Of a DNA stretch of 64,000 nucleotides, positions 36,299 to 44,555 are shown piece after piece; the first letter of the stretch is position 1, and each line of letters starts with the position of its first letter. The translations under genes were made by a program, and so were the position numbers. The stretch comes from Archangium sp. (GTDB taxonomy: Bacteria; Myxococcota; Myxococcia; Myxococcales; Myxococcaceae), in NCBI GenBank assembly GCA_022843845.1, contig JALHMW010000003.1, positions 186,001 to 250,000 of the forward strand, in the 5' to 3' direction. Under the pieces are notes generated by a model. The model ran no database searches. It had not been told where the DNA came from and saw only the letters and a program-made list of their open reading frames with translations.

Positions 36299-36421
36299 AT
36301 GATTCGCCGCTTCCTTCGCGCGTTGGTCGCTCGCTTCAAGCGCACCGCTACCGTTCAACCCGCGCCGCTCGCCGTGGGCTTTCGCGTTGGCGCTCGACTC
36401 GCTCCCACGAAGGAGGGCTGA
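36299..36421 (+). CDS. Small basic hypothetical protein
   Basis: A 40-residue ORF (MIRRFLRALVARFKRTATV...) between the capsid and fibre-like genes. It is strongly basic with an amphipathic N-terminal helix. The stop is one base before the next gene's ATG, which suggests coupled translation. Short, so only moderately certain. Confidence 0.45.
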   Translation: MIRRFLRALVARFKRTATVQPAPLAVGFRVGARLAPTKEG

Positions 36422-36422
36422 G

Positions 36423-37082
36423 ATGCACCGCATCGACGCTGATGCTCACGTTGGAAACCTCTTCGACGAGGGCGATCCGCTCGTTCCGCGTCAGCCGACG
36501 CAGATCGATTTCCACTGGCTGAACGCCGTTCAAGAGGAGCTGGTGAACGCGATCACTGCGGCGAGCGTCGCCCTGGTGAAGGGCACGAACAACCAACTCG
36601 CCGGCGTGATCGTCGACCGGATGCGCGCTCAGGCGATCAGCGGGGTGAAGACCTTCAACGACAACCTGATCGCCCTCAGCGCAGTGACGATCACGGGCGC
36701 TCTGAACGCGAACGGCGTCGTGAACGCGAAGGCCGGCGCCGTCGTCGACCAGACCGCCGCGGCGGGAGCTGACCTGATCGCGATGGACGTCACGGGGAAG
36801 GGCAACGGTCGCGCCGCGACGTTCACCGGGGGCACGACAGGCGGAGGCTTGCAGGCGGTCGGCAACAGCGATCAGCCTGGCGTGCACGCGGTTCAGACCG
36901 CGAGCGGCTACCCTCTGCTCTGCAGCGGTGACACGACGTCACCCGTTCGCGGAGCGATCCGCCTCGTTCCGCAGAACGCCGATCCGTCGACCCCCGACAC
37001 GGGCGCCATGTACGTCACGACTGCAGGCGTGTTGAAGATCTACAACGGCTCCGCGTGGGTCGTCGTCGGCACGCAAACGTGA
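36423..37082 (+). CDS. Tail-fibre/decoration-like protein
   Basis: A 219-residue protein. The N terminus MHRIDADAHVGNLFDEGDPL and FHWLNAVQEELVNAITAA matches the usual start of phage fibre or tail proteins; the C terminus AMYVTTAGVLKIYNGSAWVVV is a typical fibre end. The centre is Thr/Gly/Ala-rich beta sequence. With no tail genes nearby it may decorate the capsid or be a receptor-binding protein fitted to a helper's tail. Confidence 0.65.
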   Translation: MHRIDADAHVGNLFDEGDPLVPRQPTQIDFHWLNAVQEELVNAITAASVALVKGTNNQLAGVIVDRMRAQAISGVKTFNDNLIALSAVTITGALNANGVVNAKAGAVVDQTAAAGADLIAMDVTGKGNGRAATFTGGTTGGGLQAVGNSDQPGVHAVQTASGYPLLCSGDTTSPVRGAIRLVPQNADPSTPDTGAMYVTTAGVLKIYNGSAWVVVGTQT

Positions 37083-37139
37083 TGCCGCCCGCTGACTCGC
37101 CGCGCAATCGTTCTTGAGCAATGGCGTACACTTGGAACC

Positions 37140-37685
37140 ATGCAGAACTCTGACTGGATCGCTCTCGCTGGTGTCGTGGTCAACGCACTCGGGATCGGCG
37201 CGATCGTCTGGGCCGCAAAGTCGACCATCTCGAACGAGATGAAGAAGTACGAGGCCCAGAAACGCGCAGATGCTCGGTCGCAGGCGGCGCTCTCGCTCTG
37301 GCGCGCCGCGCAGGACTTGTCGATCGCGATGCGCACCGTGTGCAGCCCGGTGGTTCGCCCCGATGCGGTCGGCGAGTCGACGGAAGCGCGAATCCTCAGC
37401 GACATTGCACTTCGGTTGACCGACCTGGCGGGGGCGCGGAATCGCTTTCTGGGCGCGTCGGCTGACGCCGAACTTCTCATCGGAAGAAAGGAGGCCGCGA
37501 TCGATGAGCTCTGGAAGCTGTCCGCAACGGTCGACGCCAACGTGAGAATGAGCGGGGCTGGTGTCGATGCCCGGCGAAAGGCCTTGGGCCAGCTGTACGA
37601 GCAGCTCCCCAGTCAGATCGACGCGATGGAGAGCAGGATTCGAGAAGTTCTCGCGCCTGTCGCTCTCGGATCACCGAGGGTGTGA
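37140..37685 (+). CDS. Membrane-anchored helical protein
   Basis: A 181-residue protein with one N-terminal membrane segment (WIALAGVVVNALGIGAIVWAA) followed by a helical soluble region. It resembles phage-encoded membrane-anchored proteins of unknown role, including Rz-like or exclusion proteins, but has no specific signature. Confidence 0.65.
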   Translation: MQNSDWIALAGVVVNALGIGAIVWAAKSTISNEMKKYEAQKRADARSQAALSLWRAAQDLSIAMRTVCSPVVRPDAVGESTEARILSDIALRLTDLAGARNRFLGASADAELLIGRKEAAIDELWKLSATVDANVRMSGAGVDARRKALGQLYEQLPSQIDAMESRIREVLAPVALGSPRV

Positions 37686-37706
37686 AACGCCTGTCGCCGC
37701 TTCCGC

Positions 37707-38108
37707 TCAGCTACCTTGGCGTGCGCGACCTGCTGCCGCGCCGAACAGCGCGAGCACCACGAGGGCAATCTTCTGGATCGTCGTTTCGTCGAGAACGTGA
37801 AGCTGAACGAGAACGACCATCGCGACGATCAGCAGAACGAATGCGATCAGGGCGATCGTCGTGTGGATTCCTTGCCAGCGCTGAGCCACTAGCTTCCGTT
37901 CGTGGTCGAGCTTCGCGGCGATGTTGGAACCCTCCGCCTTCGCGACAACGGACTTTGCGAACGCATCGACCAAAACCTCAGCCGACTTCGTGGCCATGAT
38001 GGAGTGCAGCGTTTGGAGCATCTCTTTGACGTCGAGAGCGTCGCTCTCCTCTGGCGTGAGCACCTGCGCGCTCTTGCTGGTTGTCGTCGTTGATCCGTCG
38101 TCCGCCAT
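37707..38108 (-). CDS. Two-helix membrane protein
   Basis: A 133-residue protein starting MADDGSTTTTSKSAQVL, with a helical soluble first half and two membrane helices near the end (TTIALIAFVLLIVAMVVLV and IALVVLALFGAAA). Such a layout fits a holin-like or superinfection-exclusion protein; no lysin gene accompanies it. Convergent with the previous gene. Confidence 0.65.
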   Translation of the reverse strand: MADDGSTTTTSKSAQVLTPEESDALDVKEMLQTLHSIMATKSAEVLVDAFAKSVVAKAEGSNIAAKLDHERKLVAQRWQGIHTTIALIAFVLLIVAMVVLVQLHVLDETTIQKIALVVLALFGAAAGRARQGS

Positions 38109-38162
38109 GGTCGTTCTCCCGAGCGCCGCAGACGAGCCCTGCCGCGCGAAATTCAACGTTGC

Positions 38163-38351
38163 TTAGTGCTCTCGCTGTGCGGTGAAAGTTGGGTGGCTCA
38201 AGAGATCTACGGTCGTGACCTCGGAAGAGAGGGCGTCACCCACCTTCCAACAAAGGTCGACGACGTGATCACGAACTGCGACCACCACGGCCTTTCGCCC
38301 TTCGAGAACGACAGTCTCGCCACAGATCGGCCAACGCTGAGGTTTGGTCAT
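38163..38351 (-). CDS. Small hypothetical protein
   Basis: A 62-residue ORF (MTKPQRWPICGETVVLEGRKAVVVAV...) with the beta pattern of small SH3-like phage accessory proteins. Same strand as and 54 bases upstream of the two-helix membrane protein gene, so possibly cotranscribed. Confidence 0.5.
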   Translation of the reverse strand: MTKPQRWPICGETVVLEGRKAVVVAVRDHVVDLCWKVGDALSSEVTTVDLLSHPTFTAQREH

Positions 38352-38536
38352 GATCGAGAGACTCGCACGCCACCCTGACATCGACGTAAGCCCTCGAGTT
38401 TCTGGGCGACGAGAGCCGGTCAGGAAAACGTGCTAGTGTCGTGACCGGAGGCCCGGTGCGCTCCTGGTACTGGCGAGTCTTCCGCAGTCGGTCGTTCACC
38501 TGAGCCGCTCACGCAGCTCGGTAACCCGGAGTCCGC

Positions 38537-38626
38537 ATGGACAACCTGGAAACTCTGACCCTCGTTCTGAGGTTCATCGGCGCTGTCAGGGCGCTTCTAC
38601 GTTTGTTGAAGAACCGCAGTCGGTAA
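38537..38626 (+). CDS. 29-residue amphipathic/membrane micropeptide candidate
   Basis: ATG at 38537 has CGGAG eight bases upstream and opens a 29-codon frame, MDNLETLTLVLRFIGAVRAL and on to a basic end KNRSR. A hydrophobic helix with Arg/Lys at the C terminus is the layout of small toxic or holin-like peptides. A perfect 10-bp hairpin starts 10 bases after the stop, so this looks like a self-contained short transcription unit. Length alone makes it uncertain. Confidence 0.45.
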   Translation: MDNLETLTLVLRFIGAVRALLRLLKNRSR

Positions 38627-38636
38627 CCCACCTCGC

Positions 38637-38666
38637 GGGGTCGAGCGCGATCTTGTGCTCGACCCC
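38637..38666 (+). terminator. Perfect 10-bp hairpin after the micropeptide
   Basis: GGGGTCGAGC (38637-38646) and GCTCGACCCC (38657-38666) form a perfect stem with a 10-base loop. The trailing sequence GCTTCCT is only weakly U-rich. Confidence 0.6.
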
Positions 38667-38731
38667 GCTTCCTCGCGTCGGCGATCAGAGACTTCGAAGT
38701 CGGCGGCACGGGGTACGCTTCAAGGTTCGCA

Positions 38732-39301
38732 ATGACCAACAAGAGACAGAATGAGATCAAAGCGCTTCGTTCGGACGCAGTTGCCTTGCTTCGAAAGTGG
38801 CCGTTCTCCGAAGTCGAAGAAGCCGCGTGGGCCTTCGCGCTCGATGGGTGGCAGACCGTTCCACCACTGGCGGCAGAGTTCGATCAGTTCACCGAGCGGT
38901 TTCTGACGCTGGTCGACTCGGCGAATCTCTCCGACCAAGGCGAGAACGCCGTCTTCGAGCTTCTCAGGATCTCGATGGACGAGCTTCGCATTCGGGTGCA
39001 GTTCATCCAGACGCGCGCCGGCGACATCAGACTCAGCCACCAGTTGAGAGAGCTGATGACAGCCTCGGAGGCTCGAGTTTCCGCCATTCTTGACCGCGCG
39101 ATCGCGAGCGACGATCCCGCCGCAGTGCTGCTGAAGCACAAACCCATCCTCGACGCGTTTGAGAACGCGATCGTGCGAGCGAAGGAGCCGCCACCTCTAT
39201 CGATGAAGGAGAAGGCGGCGAAGCTGGCAGGCGTCGCTGGTCCGCTTGCGGTGAAGTACGGGCCAGACCTGCTGGCATGGCTCCAACGCCTGGCGCACTG
39301 A
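38732..39301 (+). CDS. Hypothetical protein, right end of the element
   Basis: A 189-residue helical protein (LRKWPFSEVEEAAWAFALDGWQT ... RELMTASEARVSAILDRAIAS) with a weakly hydrophobic C terminus (LAGVAGPLAVKYGPDLLAWLQRL). Not recognised. Its place next to the attachment site is where satellites and prophages often keep accessory or phage-interference genes; that role is speculation. Confidence 0.6.
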   Translation: MTNKRQNEIKALRSDAVALLRKWPFSEVEEAAWAFALDGWQTVPPLAAEFDQFTERFLTLVDSANLSDQGENAVFELLRISMDELRIRVQFIQTRAGDIRLSHQLRELMTASEARVSAILDRAIASDDPAAVLLKHKPILDAFENAIVRAKEPPPLSMKEKAAKLAGVAGPLAVKYGPDLLAWLQRLAH

Positions 39302-39311
39302 ACCGGGCCGC

Positions 39312-39521
39312 CTAACCGACCGCCAGCGCCCCGAGCTCGCAGTCATCGCCGATCGTGCACGTCAACGGCGGGCGGCCGCTGAAGCGAACGAGGACGAGCG
39401 GATCACCATGGCTGAAGTCTTCCACCTGGCCGACCTCGCCGGCGCTGTAGACGTGGCCCTCGTCGGTCTCTGCGCTGACGGTCAGGGTGATCTGCGATCC
39501 GACTTCGAGTTTCTGGTTCAT
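39312..39521 (-). CDS. Small beta-rich hypothetical protein
   Basis: A 69-residue protein (MNQKLEVGSQITLTVSAETDEG...GEVGQVEDFSHGDPLVLVRFSG) with an SH3-barrel-like strand pattern. Convergent with the previous gene. Unknown function. Confidence 0.55.
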   Translation of the reverse strand: MNQKLEVGSQITLTVSAETDEGHVYSAGEVGQVEDFSHGDPLVLVRFSGRPPLTCTIGDDCELGALAVG

Positions 39522-39577
39522 GTTTGCTCCTGGTGGGTGCTGCGGGTGAGCTGGTGACCACTGGCGCTCTGAAGGGC

Positions 39578-39621
39578 GTTACCCCGAGCGTTACCCAGTG
39601 AGAGACCGACCGCGTTACCCC
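39578..39621. promoter_or_regulatory. GTTACCCC repeats, right arm sites
   Basis: GTTACCCC at 39578-39585, GTTACCCA at 39590-39597 and GTTACCCC at 39614-39621, all in the same direction and extended as GCGTTACCCCGA. They lie 60-103 bases from the right attachment core and match three copies beside the left core. Confidence 0.6.
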
Positions 39622-39630
39622 GAACAACAA

Positions 39631-39672
39631 GGGCCCTGACTCCGTTGGCGTTTGCCTCGGGAATCAGGGCCC
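39631..39672 (-). terminator. Terminator of tRNA-Pro(GGG)
   Basis: GGGCCCTGA (39631-39639) pairs perfectly with TCAGGGCCC (39664-39672); on the minus strand TTGTTGTT follows. It lies 8 bases beyond the tRNA 3' end. Being inside the element border, it was probably supplied by the element on integration. Confidence 0.8.
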
Positions 39673-39680
39673 ATTGAACT

Positions 39681-39754
<74 letters not shown>

Positions 39755-39837
39755 GAAACTGCTGAAGCATTCAGTGAGACGCGCGCCTTCTGCCAGTCTG
39801 ACTCGTGACCGTCAAGCAAGCATCGCGAACGACGACT

Positions 39838-40191
39838 TCATTCGTCGTCTTCTTCGAGCTCGGCGTCGGGATTGTCGTCGAGATCTTCCGCCGAGATCTC
39901 TCCTTCGGGTACGAAGCCGTCGTTCAAGTCGGCCTTGAGCCCGGTCGACGGAACGAACACCACCACGCGTCGCGCCGTGATCTCGATGGGCTGGCCCGAC
40001 TGCGGGTTGCGTCCCGGGCGGGAGCGCTTGAAGCGGGGCTGGAAGATCCCGAAGCCGACGATCTTCACCTTGTCGCCGCGCTCGAGCGTCTCTTTCACCG
40101 TGTCGAAGACCATCTCGACCAGCTCCGCCGAGTCCTTCTTCGAGAAACCCACGCGTTCGTAGACGTTCTCGATGATGTCCGCCTTGGTCAT
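39838..40191 (-). CDS. ihfA: Integration host factor, alpha subunit
   Basis: A 117-residue HU/IHF-family DNA-bending protein. The start [20 protein letters not shown] and the arm [24 protein letters not shown] contain the IHF-specific proline tip. The last 25 residues form a very acidic tail ([15 protein letters not shown]) beyond the usual C terminus. It lies behind pheT, the conserved gammaproteobacterial and deltaproteobacterial place of ihfA. Confidence 0.92.
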   Translation of the reverse strand: MTKADIIENVYERVGFSKKDSAELVEMVFDTVKETLERGDKVKIVGFGIFQPRFKRSRPGRNPQSGQPIEITARRVVVFVPSTGLKADLNDGFVPEGEISAEDLDDNPDAELEEDDE

Positions 40192-40320
40192 GGGCTGAAT
40201 CGTACTCGCGACCACAGGGGTGTCAACATGCCGACTTTGCTGAACTTTCTGCCACCCTGCGTCAGAGGCCCCAAAACCGCGGCAAATCGGGCCCTGGAGC
40301 GTTCGGCGAAGCCCACGAAA

Positions 40321-42732
40321 TCAGGTGCGAAGTGCTCCGCCGAGGCGCCTCGTCACCTCTGCGACGATCTTCTCGTGGGCCTCGGTGACCTCGACGTCGG
40401 TGAGGGTTCGTTCCGGCGAGCGATACCTCAACGCGTACGCGACGTTCTTCCGCCCCGCACCGACCTGGTGGCCTGAGTACACGTCGAACACCTGTGCGTC
40501 TTCGACGAGCGGCTGGCCGACCTCGAGGATCACCGCGCGCACCGACTCGCTCTGCATCTCGGCCGGCACGACGACCGCGAGATCGCGCAGCACCGCCGGG
40601 AACTTCGAGAGCGGCTTCGCCTGCGGAATCAGCTGCGCGACCGACTGGAGCGCCTCGACGTCGAGCTGGAACAACACGATGCCCGCCGGAGCGTCGAGCT
40701 TCTTCATCACGCGCGGGTGCAGCTCTCCGAGCGTGCCGAGCACCTTGTCGCCCTTGCGCAGCACGGTGGCCGAACGCGGGTGGTACCACGGCGACTCGAA
40801 CGTCTCGGCCGTCACGCCGTCGATGTGGAGCGCCTTGAGCGTCGCTTCCACGATCGCGCGCGCATCGAAGTAGTCGGCCTCGGAGTCCTTCGCGGTCCAC
40901 GTGCGCTGGCCGTGACGCAAGCCCCACACGACGCCGGCGACCTCGAGCGTCTCCTTCGCGACCGGCACCGCGCCCTGCCCGCCCGACTGCTCTGGACGGT
41001 ACGAACGCGCCCACTCGTAGAACCGCACGCCCTGCGTCTGATGCCGCGAGGCCCGGCTGACGTTCTGCACGAGCGAGGGGAACAGCGTGGTGCGCATCAC
41101 CGACTGCTCGACCGAGAGCGGATTCCCGACGGCGATCGCGTCCTTCTCCGCGCTGAACGCCGCGAGCTCGGCCGGGGAAACGAACGAGTAGTTCACCACC
41201 TCGTCGACGCCCTGCCCTGCCATGGCGGCGCGGATGAGGCGCTCCACACGCAGCGCGGGACGCTCGGGCTCGAGCTCGGACAACCCACGCGGGAGCGCCT
41301 CAGGGATCGCGTCGAAGCCACGCACACGCGCGATCTCTTCGACGAGATCTTCTTCGATGCTGACGTCGACGCGCACCGACGGCACTTCGAACGTCGCGGT
41401 CGCGTCGTCTCCGGACAGCTTCTTGAAGCCGAGGCTGGCGAGAATGCGATGGCAGTCAGCGGCCGGCACGACGACGCCGAGCAGGTCAACGACCTTCTGC
41501 GTGCGCAGCGACACCTGACGGTTCGGCTTCGGCGCAGGGAAGATGTCGACACGGCCCTTGAGCACCGTGCCGCCCCCCAGCTCGGCGATCAGCGCCGCGG
41601 TCCGATCCAGCACCTCAGGCACGACGTTCACATCCGTACCGCGCTCGAAGCGATGCGACGACTCGGTGTGGAGCGCATGACGCTTGGACGAACGCCGCAC
41701 CGTGGTGGGCTGGAAGGTCGCGCACTCCAACAGCACGCGCGTGGTCTTCTCGGTCACTTCACTCGACGCTCCGCCCATCACACCGGCGAGCACCAGCGGC
41801 GTGTCGCGATCACAGATGAGCAGATCGTCGGCGTGGAGCGGGCGCTCCTTGCCATCGAGCGTGGTGAGCTTCTCGCCACCCTTCGCCGTGCGGACGACGA
41901 TCTGCGCGCCACCGATGCGATCGAGATCGAACGCGTGCAGCGGCTGGCCGTACTCGAGCAACACGTAGTTCGTGATGTCGACGAGGTTGTTGATGCCGCG
42001 CATGCCGGCCGCCTTGAGGCGATCCTGCATCCACTGCGGAGACGGCTTCACCGTCACGCCCTCGATCACCCGCGCCGCGTAGCGCCAGCAGCGCTCGGCG
42101 TCGTCGATACGAATCGTCACCTTCGTCGAGGCCTCGGTGGACGACTCCGTCAGCTTCGCCTCGGGCTTCTTGAGCGGAACGTTGAACAGCGTCGCCACTT
42201 CACGCGCGATGCCGAGATGTGACAGCGCGTCGGCGCGGTTCGGCGTGACGTTGACGGTGAACACCACGTCATCGAGGCCCAGCGCTTCGGCGATCGGCTG
42301 GCCGAGCTTCGCGTTGGCGTCGAGGATCAACAGGCCCGCGGAGTCTTCTGTGATCCCCAGCTCCTTCGAGCTGCAGAGCATGCCGGAGCTGTCGACGCCC
42401 CGGAGCGCCGCCTGTTTGATCTCAGTCCCGTTCGGCAGCTTCGTGCCCACCGTCGCCAGCGGCACCTTGTCGCCGACCTTGTAGTTCTTCGCGCCGCAGA
42501 CGACCTGCAACTGCGCGCCGCCGCCGAAGTCGATCTTCGTCACCGACAACTTGTCCGCGTTCGGGTGTTTGTCGCTGGCGACGATCTGCGCCACCACGAC
42601 GCCCTTGAGCGCCTCGGCGGGCCGCTCGATGCCTTCGATCTCCAGACCGGCCATCGTGAGCCGGCTGGCGAGTTCATCGACCGACGCAGGAAGCGCGACG
42701 TAGTCCTTGAGCCACTTGAGCGAGATGCGCAT
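40321..42732 (-). CDS. pheT: Phenylalanyl-tRNA synthetase, beta subunit
   Basis: An 803-residue beta subunit. Domains in order are the N-terminal part, the tRNA-binding OB fold (VVVAQIVASDKHPNADKLSVTKIDFG), B3/B4 editing region, B5 domain, a catalytic-like core and the C-terminal ferredoxin-fold anticodon-binding domain (SKFPAVLRDLAVVVPAEMQSE...YRSPERTLTDVEV). It follows pheS after 13 bases. Confidence 0.96.
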   Translation of the reverse strand: MRISLKWLKDYVALPASVDELASRLTMAGLEIEGIERPAEALKGVVVAQIVASDKHPNADKLSVTKIDFGGGAQLQVVCGAKNYKVGDKVPLATVGTKLPNGTEIKQAALRGVDSSGMLCSSKELGITEDSAGLLILDANAKLGQPIAEALGLDDVVFTVNVTPNRADALSHLGIAREVATLFNVPLKKPEAKLTESSTEASTKVTIRIDDAERCWRYAARVIEGVTVKPSPQWMQDRLKAAGMRGINNLVDITNYVLLEYGQPLHAFDLDRIGGAQIVVRTAKGGEKLTTLDGKERPLHADDLLICDRDTPLVLAGVMGGASSEVTEKTTRVLLECATFQPTTVRRSSKRHALHTESSHRFERGTDVNVVPEVLDRTAALIAELGGGTVLKGRVDIFPAPKPNRQVSLRTQKVVDLLGVVVPAADCHRILASLGFKKLSGDDATATFEVPSVRVDVSIEEDLVEEIARVRGFDAIPEALPRGLSELEPERPALRVERLIRAAMAGQGVDEVVNYSFVSPAELAAFSAEKDAIAVGNPLSVEQSVMRTTLFPSLVQNVSRASRHQTQGVRFYEWARSYRPEQSGGQGAVPVAKETLEVAGVVWGLRHGQRTWTAKDSEADYFDARAIVEATLKALHIDGVTAETFESPWYHPRSATVLRKGDKVLGTLGELHPRVMKKLDAPAGIVLFQLDVEALQSVAQLIPQAKPLSKFPAVLRDLAVVVPAEMQSESVRAVILEVGQPLVEDAQVFDVYSGHQVGAGRKNVAYALRYRSPERTLTDVEVTEAHEKIVAEVTRRLGGALRT

Positions 42733-42745
42733 GTCGTGTGCCTTT

Positions 42746-43798
42746 TCAGAACTGCGCGAGGAAGCGCGCGTCGTTCTCGAACATCGTGCGGAGATCGTCG
42801 ATGCCGTACCGGAGCATCGCCAGTCGCTCCACGCCCATTCCGAACGCGAAGCCGGTCACCTTCGAGGCGTCGTAGCCCGCGTGCTTGAAGACGTTGGGGT
42901 GCACCATTCCGCTCCCCAGCACCTCGAGCCAGCCGGTCTGCTTGCAGACGCGACAGCCCTTGCCGCTGCAGAACACGCACGACACGTCGACCTCGGCCGA
43001 CGGCTCGGTGAACGGGAAGAAGCTGGGCCGGAAGCGCGTCTTCGTCGACGCTCCGAAGAAGGCCGTCGCGAACGCCGCGAGCGTGCCCTTGAGCTCCGCG
43101 AACGTGACCTTCTCGTCGACGAGCAGGCCTTCGACCTGGTGGAACATCGGCGTGTGCGTCTGATCGCTGTCCTTGCGGTACACGCGGCCCGGCATCACGC
43201 CTCGCAGCGGCGGCTTGTGCGCGAGCATCGTGCGGATCTGCACCGGAGACGTGTGCGTGCGCAGCACCACGGGCCCCACGCCCTTCGGGAGCCACGGCGC
43301 GTCGACGTAGAACGTGTCCTGCATGTCGCGCGCGGGGTGATCGGCTGGCACGTTGAGCGCTTCGAAGTTGTACCAGTCGAGCTCGATCTCAGGACCGGCG
43401 TAGACCTCGAAGCCGAGGCGCGAGAACACGCGCACGATGTCTTCGAGCGTCTGAGAGACGGGGTGCCGACGGCCGAACGCGGCAGCGCGACCCGGCAGCG
43501 TGATGTCGAGCTTCTGGCCTTTGAGCTCCTGCTCGAGGGCGGCATCTTCCAGCCGGCTCTGCGCCTCGCTCAGCAGGCCCTCGACCTCGCCCTTCACCTT
43601 GTTGGCGATCTCGCCGACGGCCTTGCGCTCCTCGGGCGCCAGCTTGCCCATCGAGCCGAGCACCGCCGACAGCTCGCCCTTCTTGCCCAGGAAGCGACCC
43701 TTCAACGCCTCCAGGTCCTGCGCGGTCTGGGCCTTCGAGATCTCGGTGCGCGCGGCTTCAGCCAGCGCCTTCAAGCGGTCTTGCATGACGTCGGGCAT
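42746..43798 (-). CDS. pheS: Phenylalanyl-tRNA synthetase, alpha subunit
   Basis: A 350-residue class II synthetase subunit. An N-terminal coiled coil (residues about 1-90) precedes the catalytic domain with FNFEALN-type motif 1 region (WYNFEALNVPADHPARDMQDTFYV), motif 2 (RVYRKDSDQTHTPMFHQVEG) and motif 3 (FAFGMGVERLAMLRYGI). A Cys cluster CVFCSGKGCRVCKQTGW is present as in many PheS. Confidence 0.97.
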   Translation of the reverse strand: MPDVMQDRLKALAEAARTEISKAQTAQDLEALKGRFLGKKGELSAVLGSMGKLAPEERKAVGEIANKVKGEVEGLLSEAQSRLEDAALEQELKGQKLDITLPGRAAAFGRRHPVSQTLEDIVRVFSRLGFEVYAGPEIELDWYNFEALNVPADHPARDMQDTFYVDAPWLPKGVGPVVLRTHTSPVQIRTMLAHKPPLRGVMPGRVYRKDSDQTHTPMFHQVEGLLVDEKVTFAELKGTLAAFATAFFGASTKTRFRPSFFPFTEPSAEVDVSCVFCSGKGCRVCKQTGWLEVLGSGMVHPNVFKHAGYDASKVTGFAFGMGVERLAMLRYGIDDLRTMFENDARFLAQF

Positions 43799-43909
43799 TA
43801 CCCGAAATGACGCGGCGCCTCTACGTCACTGACAGCCCTCCAGACACGACTCGGGGCCGCCCCTCGAGAAGAGAAGCAGCCCCGTTCGATGACCAGCAGA
43901 AAACCGGTC

Positions 43910-44254
43910 TCAGGCCTTCGCGAGCGCGGCGACGGCGTTGAAGCCGGCCGGATCGTGAACCGCGAGGTCCGCGAGGATCTTGCGATCGATCGCGACCTTC
44001 GCCTTGGTGAGGCCAGCGATCAGGCGCGAGTACGAGAGCCCAACCAGACGGGCCGCCGCGTTGATGCGAACGATCCACAGGGCGCGGAAGTCGCGCTTCT
44101 TGCGAGCACGGTCACGCGAGGCGTAATCGAGCGCACGCTCGACAGCCTGGTTCGCGCGCTTGTAGCAATTCTTCCTGCGGCCCCTGTAGCCCTTGGCGAG
44201 CTTGAGGATTGAGTTGCGGCGACGACGCGCCTTGACTCCTTTTTTGACGCGCAT
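43910..44254 (-). CDS. rplT: 50S ribosomal protein L20
   Basis: A 114-residue L20, an early 23S binder and translational repressor of the rpmI-rplT mRNA in other bacteria. [31 protein letters not shown] and the [24 protein letters not shown] segment are diagnostic. It starts three bases after rpmI. Confidence 0.97.
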   Translation of the reverse strand: MRVKKGVKARRRRNSILKLAKGYRGRRKNCYKRANQAVERALDYASRDRARKKRDFRALWIVRINAAARLVGLSYSRLIAGLTKAKVAIDRKILADLAVHDPAGFNAVAALAKA

Positions 44255-44257
44255 GAC

Positions 44258-44467
44258 TTAGTTCGCTCCGTACGGAAAGAGTTCCTTGACGACCTTCTTC
44301 GCGTCCATGTCGCGAAGGAGACCGGTGCCGCGTGCACGGCGGCGCTGATCCATCGACTTGGCGTGCGTGAACAGGTGCTTGCCGAAGGCCTTGGCGTGCT
44401 TCACCTTGCCGGACTTCTTCACCTGCATCCGCTTCTTCGCCCCACTGCGGGTCTTCAATTTGGGCAT
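44258..44467 (-). CDS. rpmI: 50S ribosomal protein L35
   Basis: A 69-residue L35 starting MPKLKTRSGAKKRMQVKKSGK; a longer in-frame reading has no similarity. Basic throughout, with the H-x-AKS...RRRARGTGLL region. It lies between infC and rplT, with 88 bases to infC. Confidence 0.95.
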   Translation of the reverse strand: MPKLKTRSGAKKRMQVKKSGKVKHAKAFGKHLFTHAKSMDQRRRARGTGLLRDMDAKKVVKELFPYGAN

Positions 44468-44555
44468 GACGTATTCCTGGAAAACATCGGAAAAGGACGG
44501 CGGCACTACCGCCTCGGTCCGGGCCTGTCAACTGGTGTGGCAGACCTCGTGGCGA

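Noticed and set aside
38269-38499. 76-codon minus-strand gene at 38269-38499
   Set aside because: It overlaps a better small-gene candidate ending at 38163 and has no SD or protein-like pattern.
40717-42222. 501-codon plus-strand frame opposite pheT
   Set aside because: Shadow of pheT with no family motif.
43799-43909. pheST attenuator or T-box leader between rplT and pheS
   Set aside because: Only a weak GGGGC/GCCCC pairing; no leader peptide rich in Phe and no T-box motif seen.
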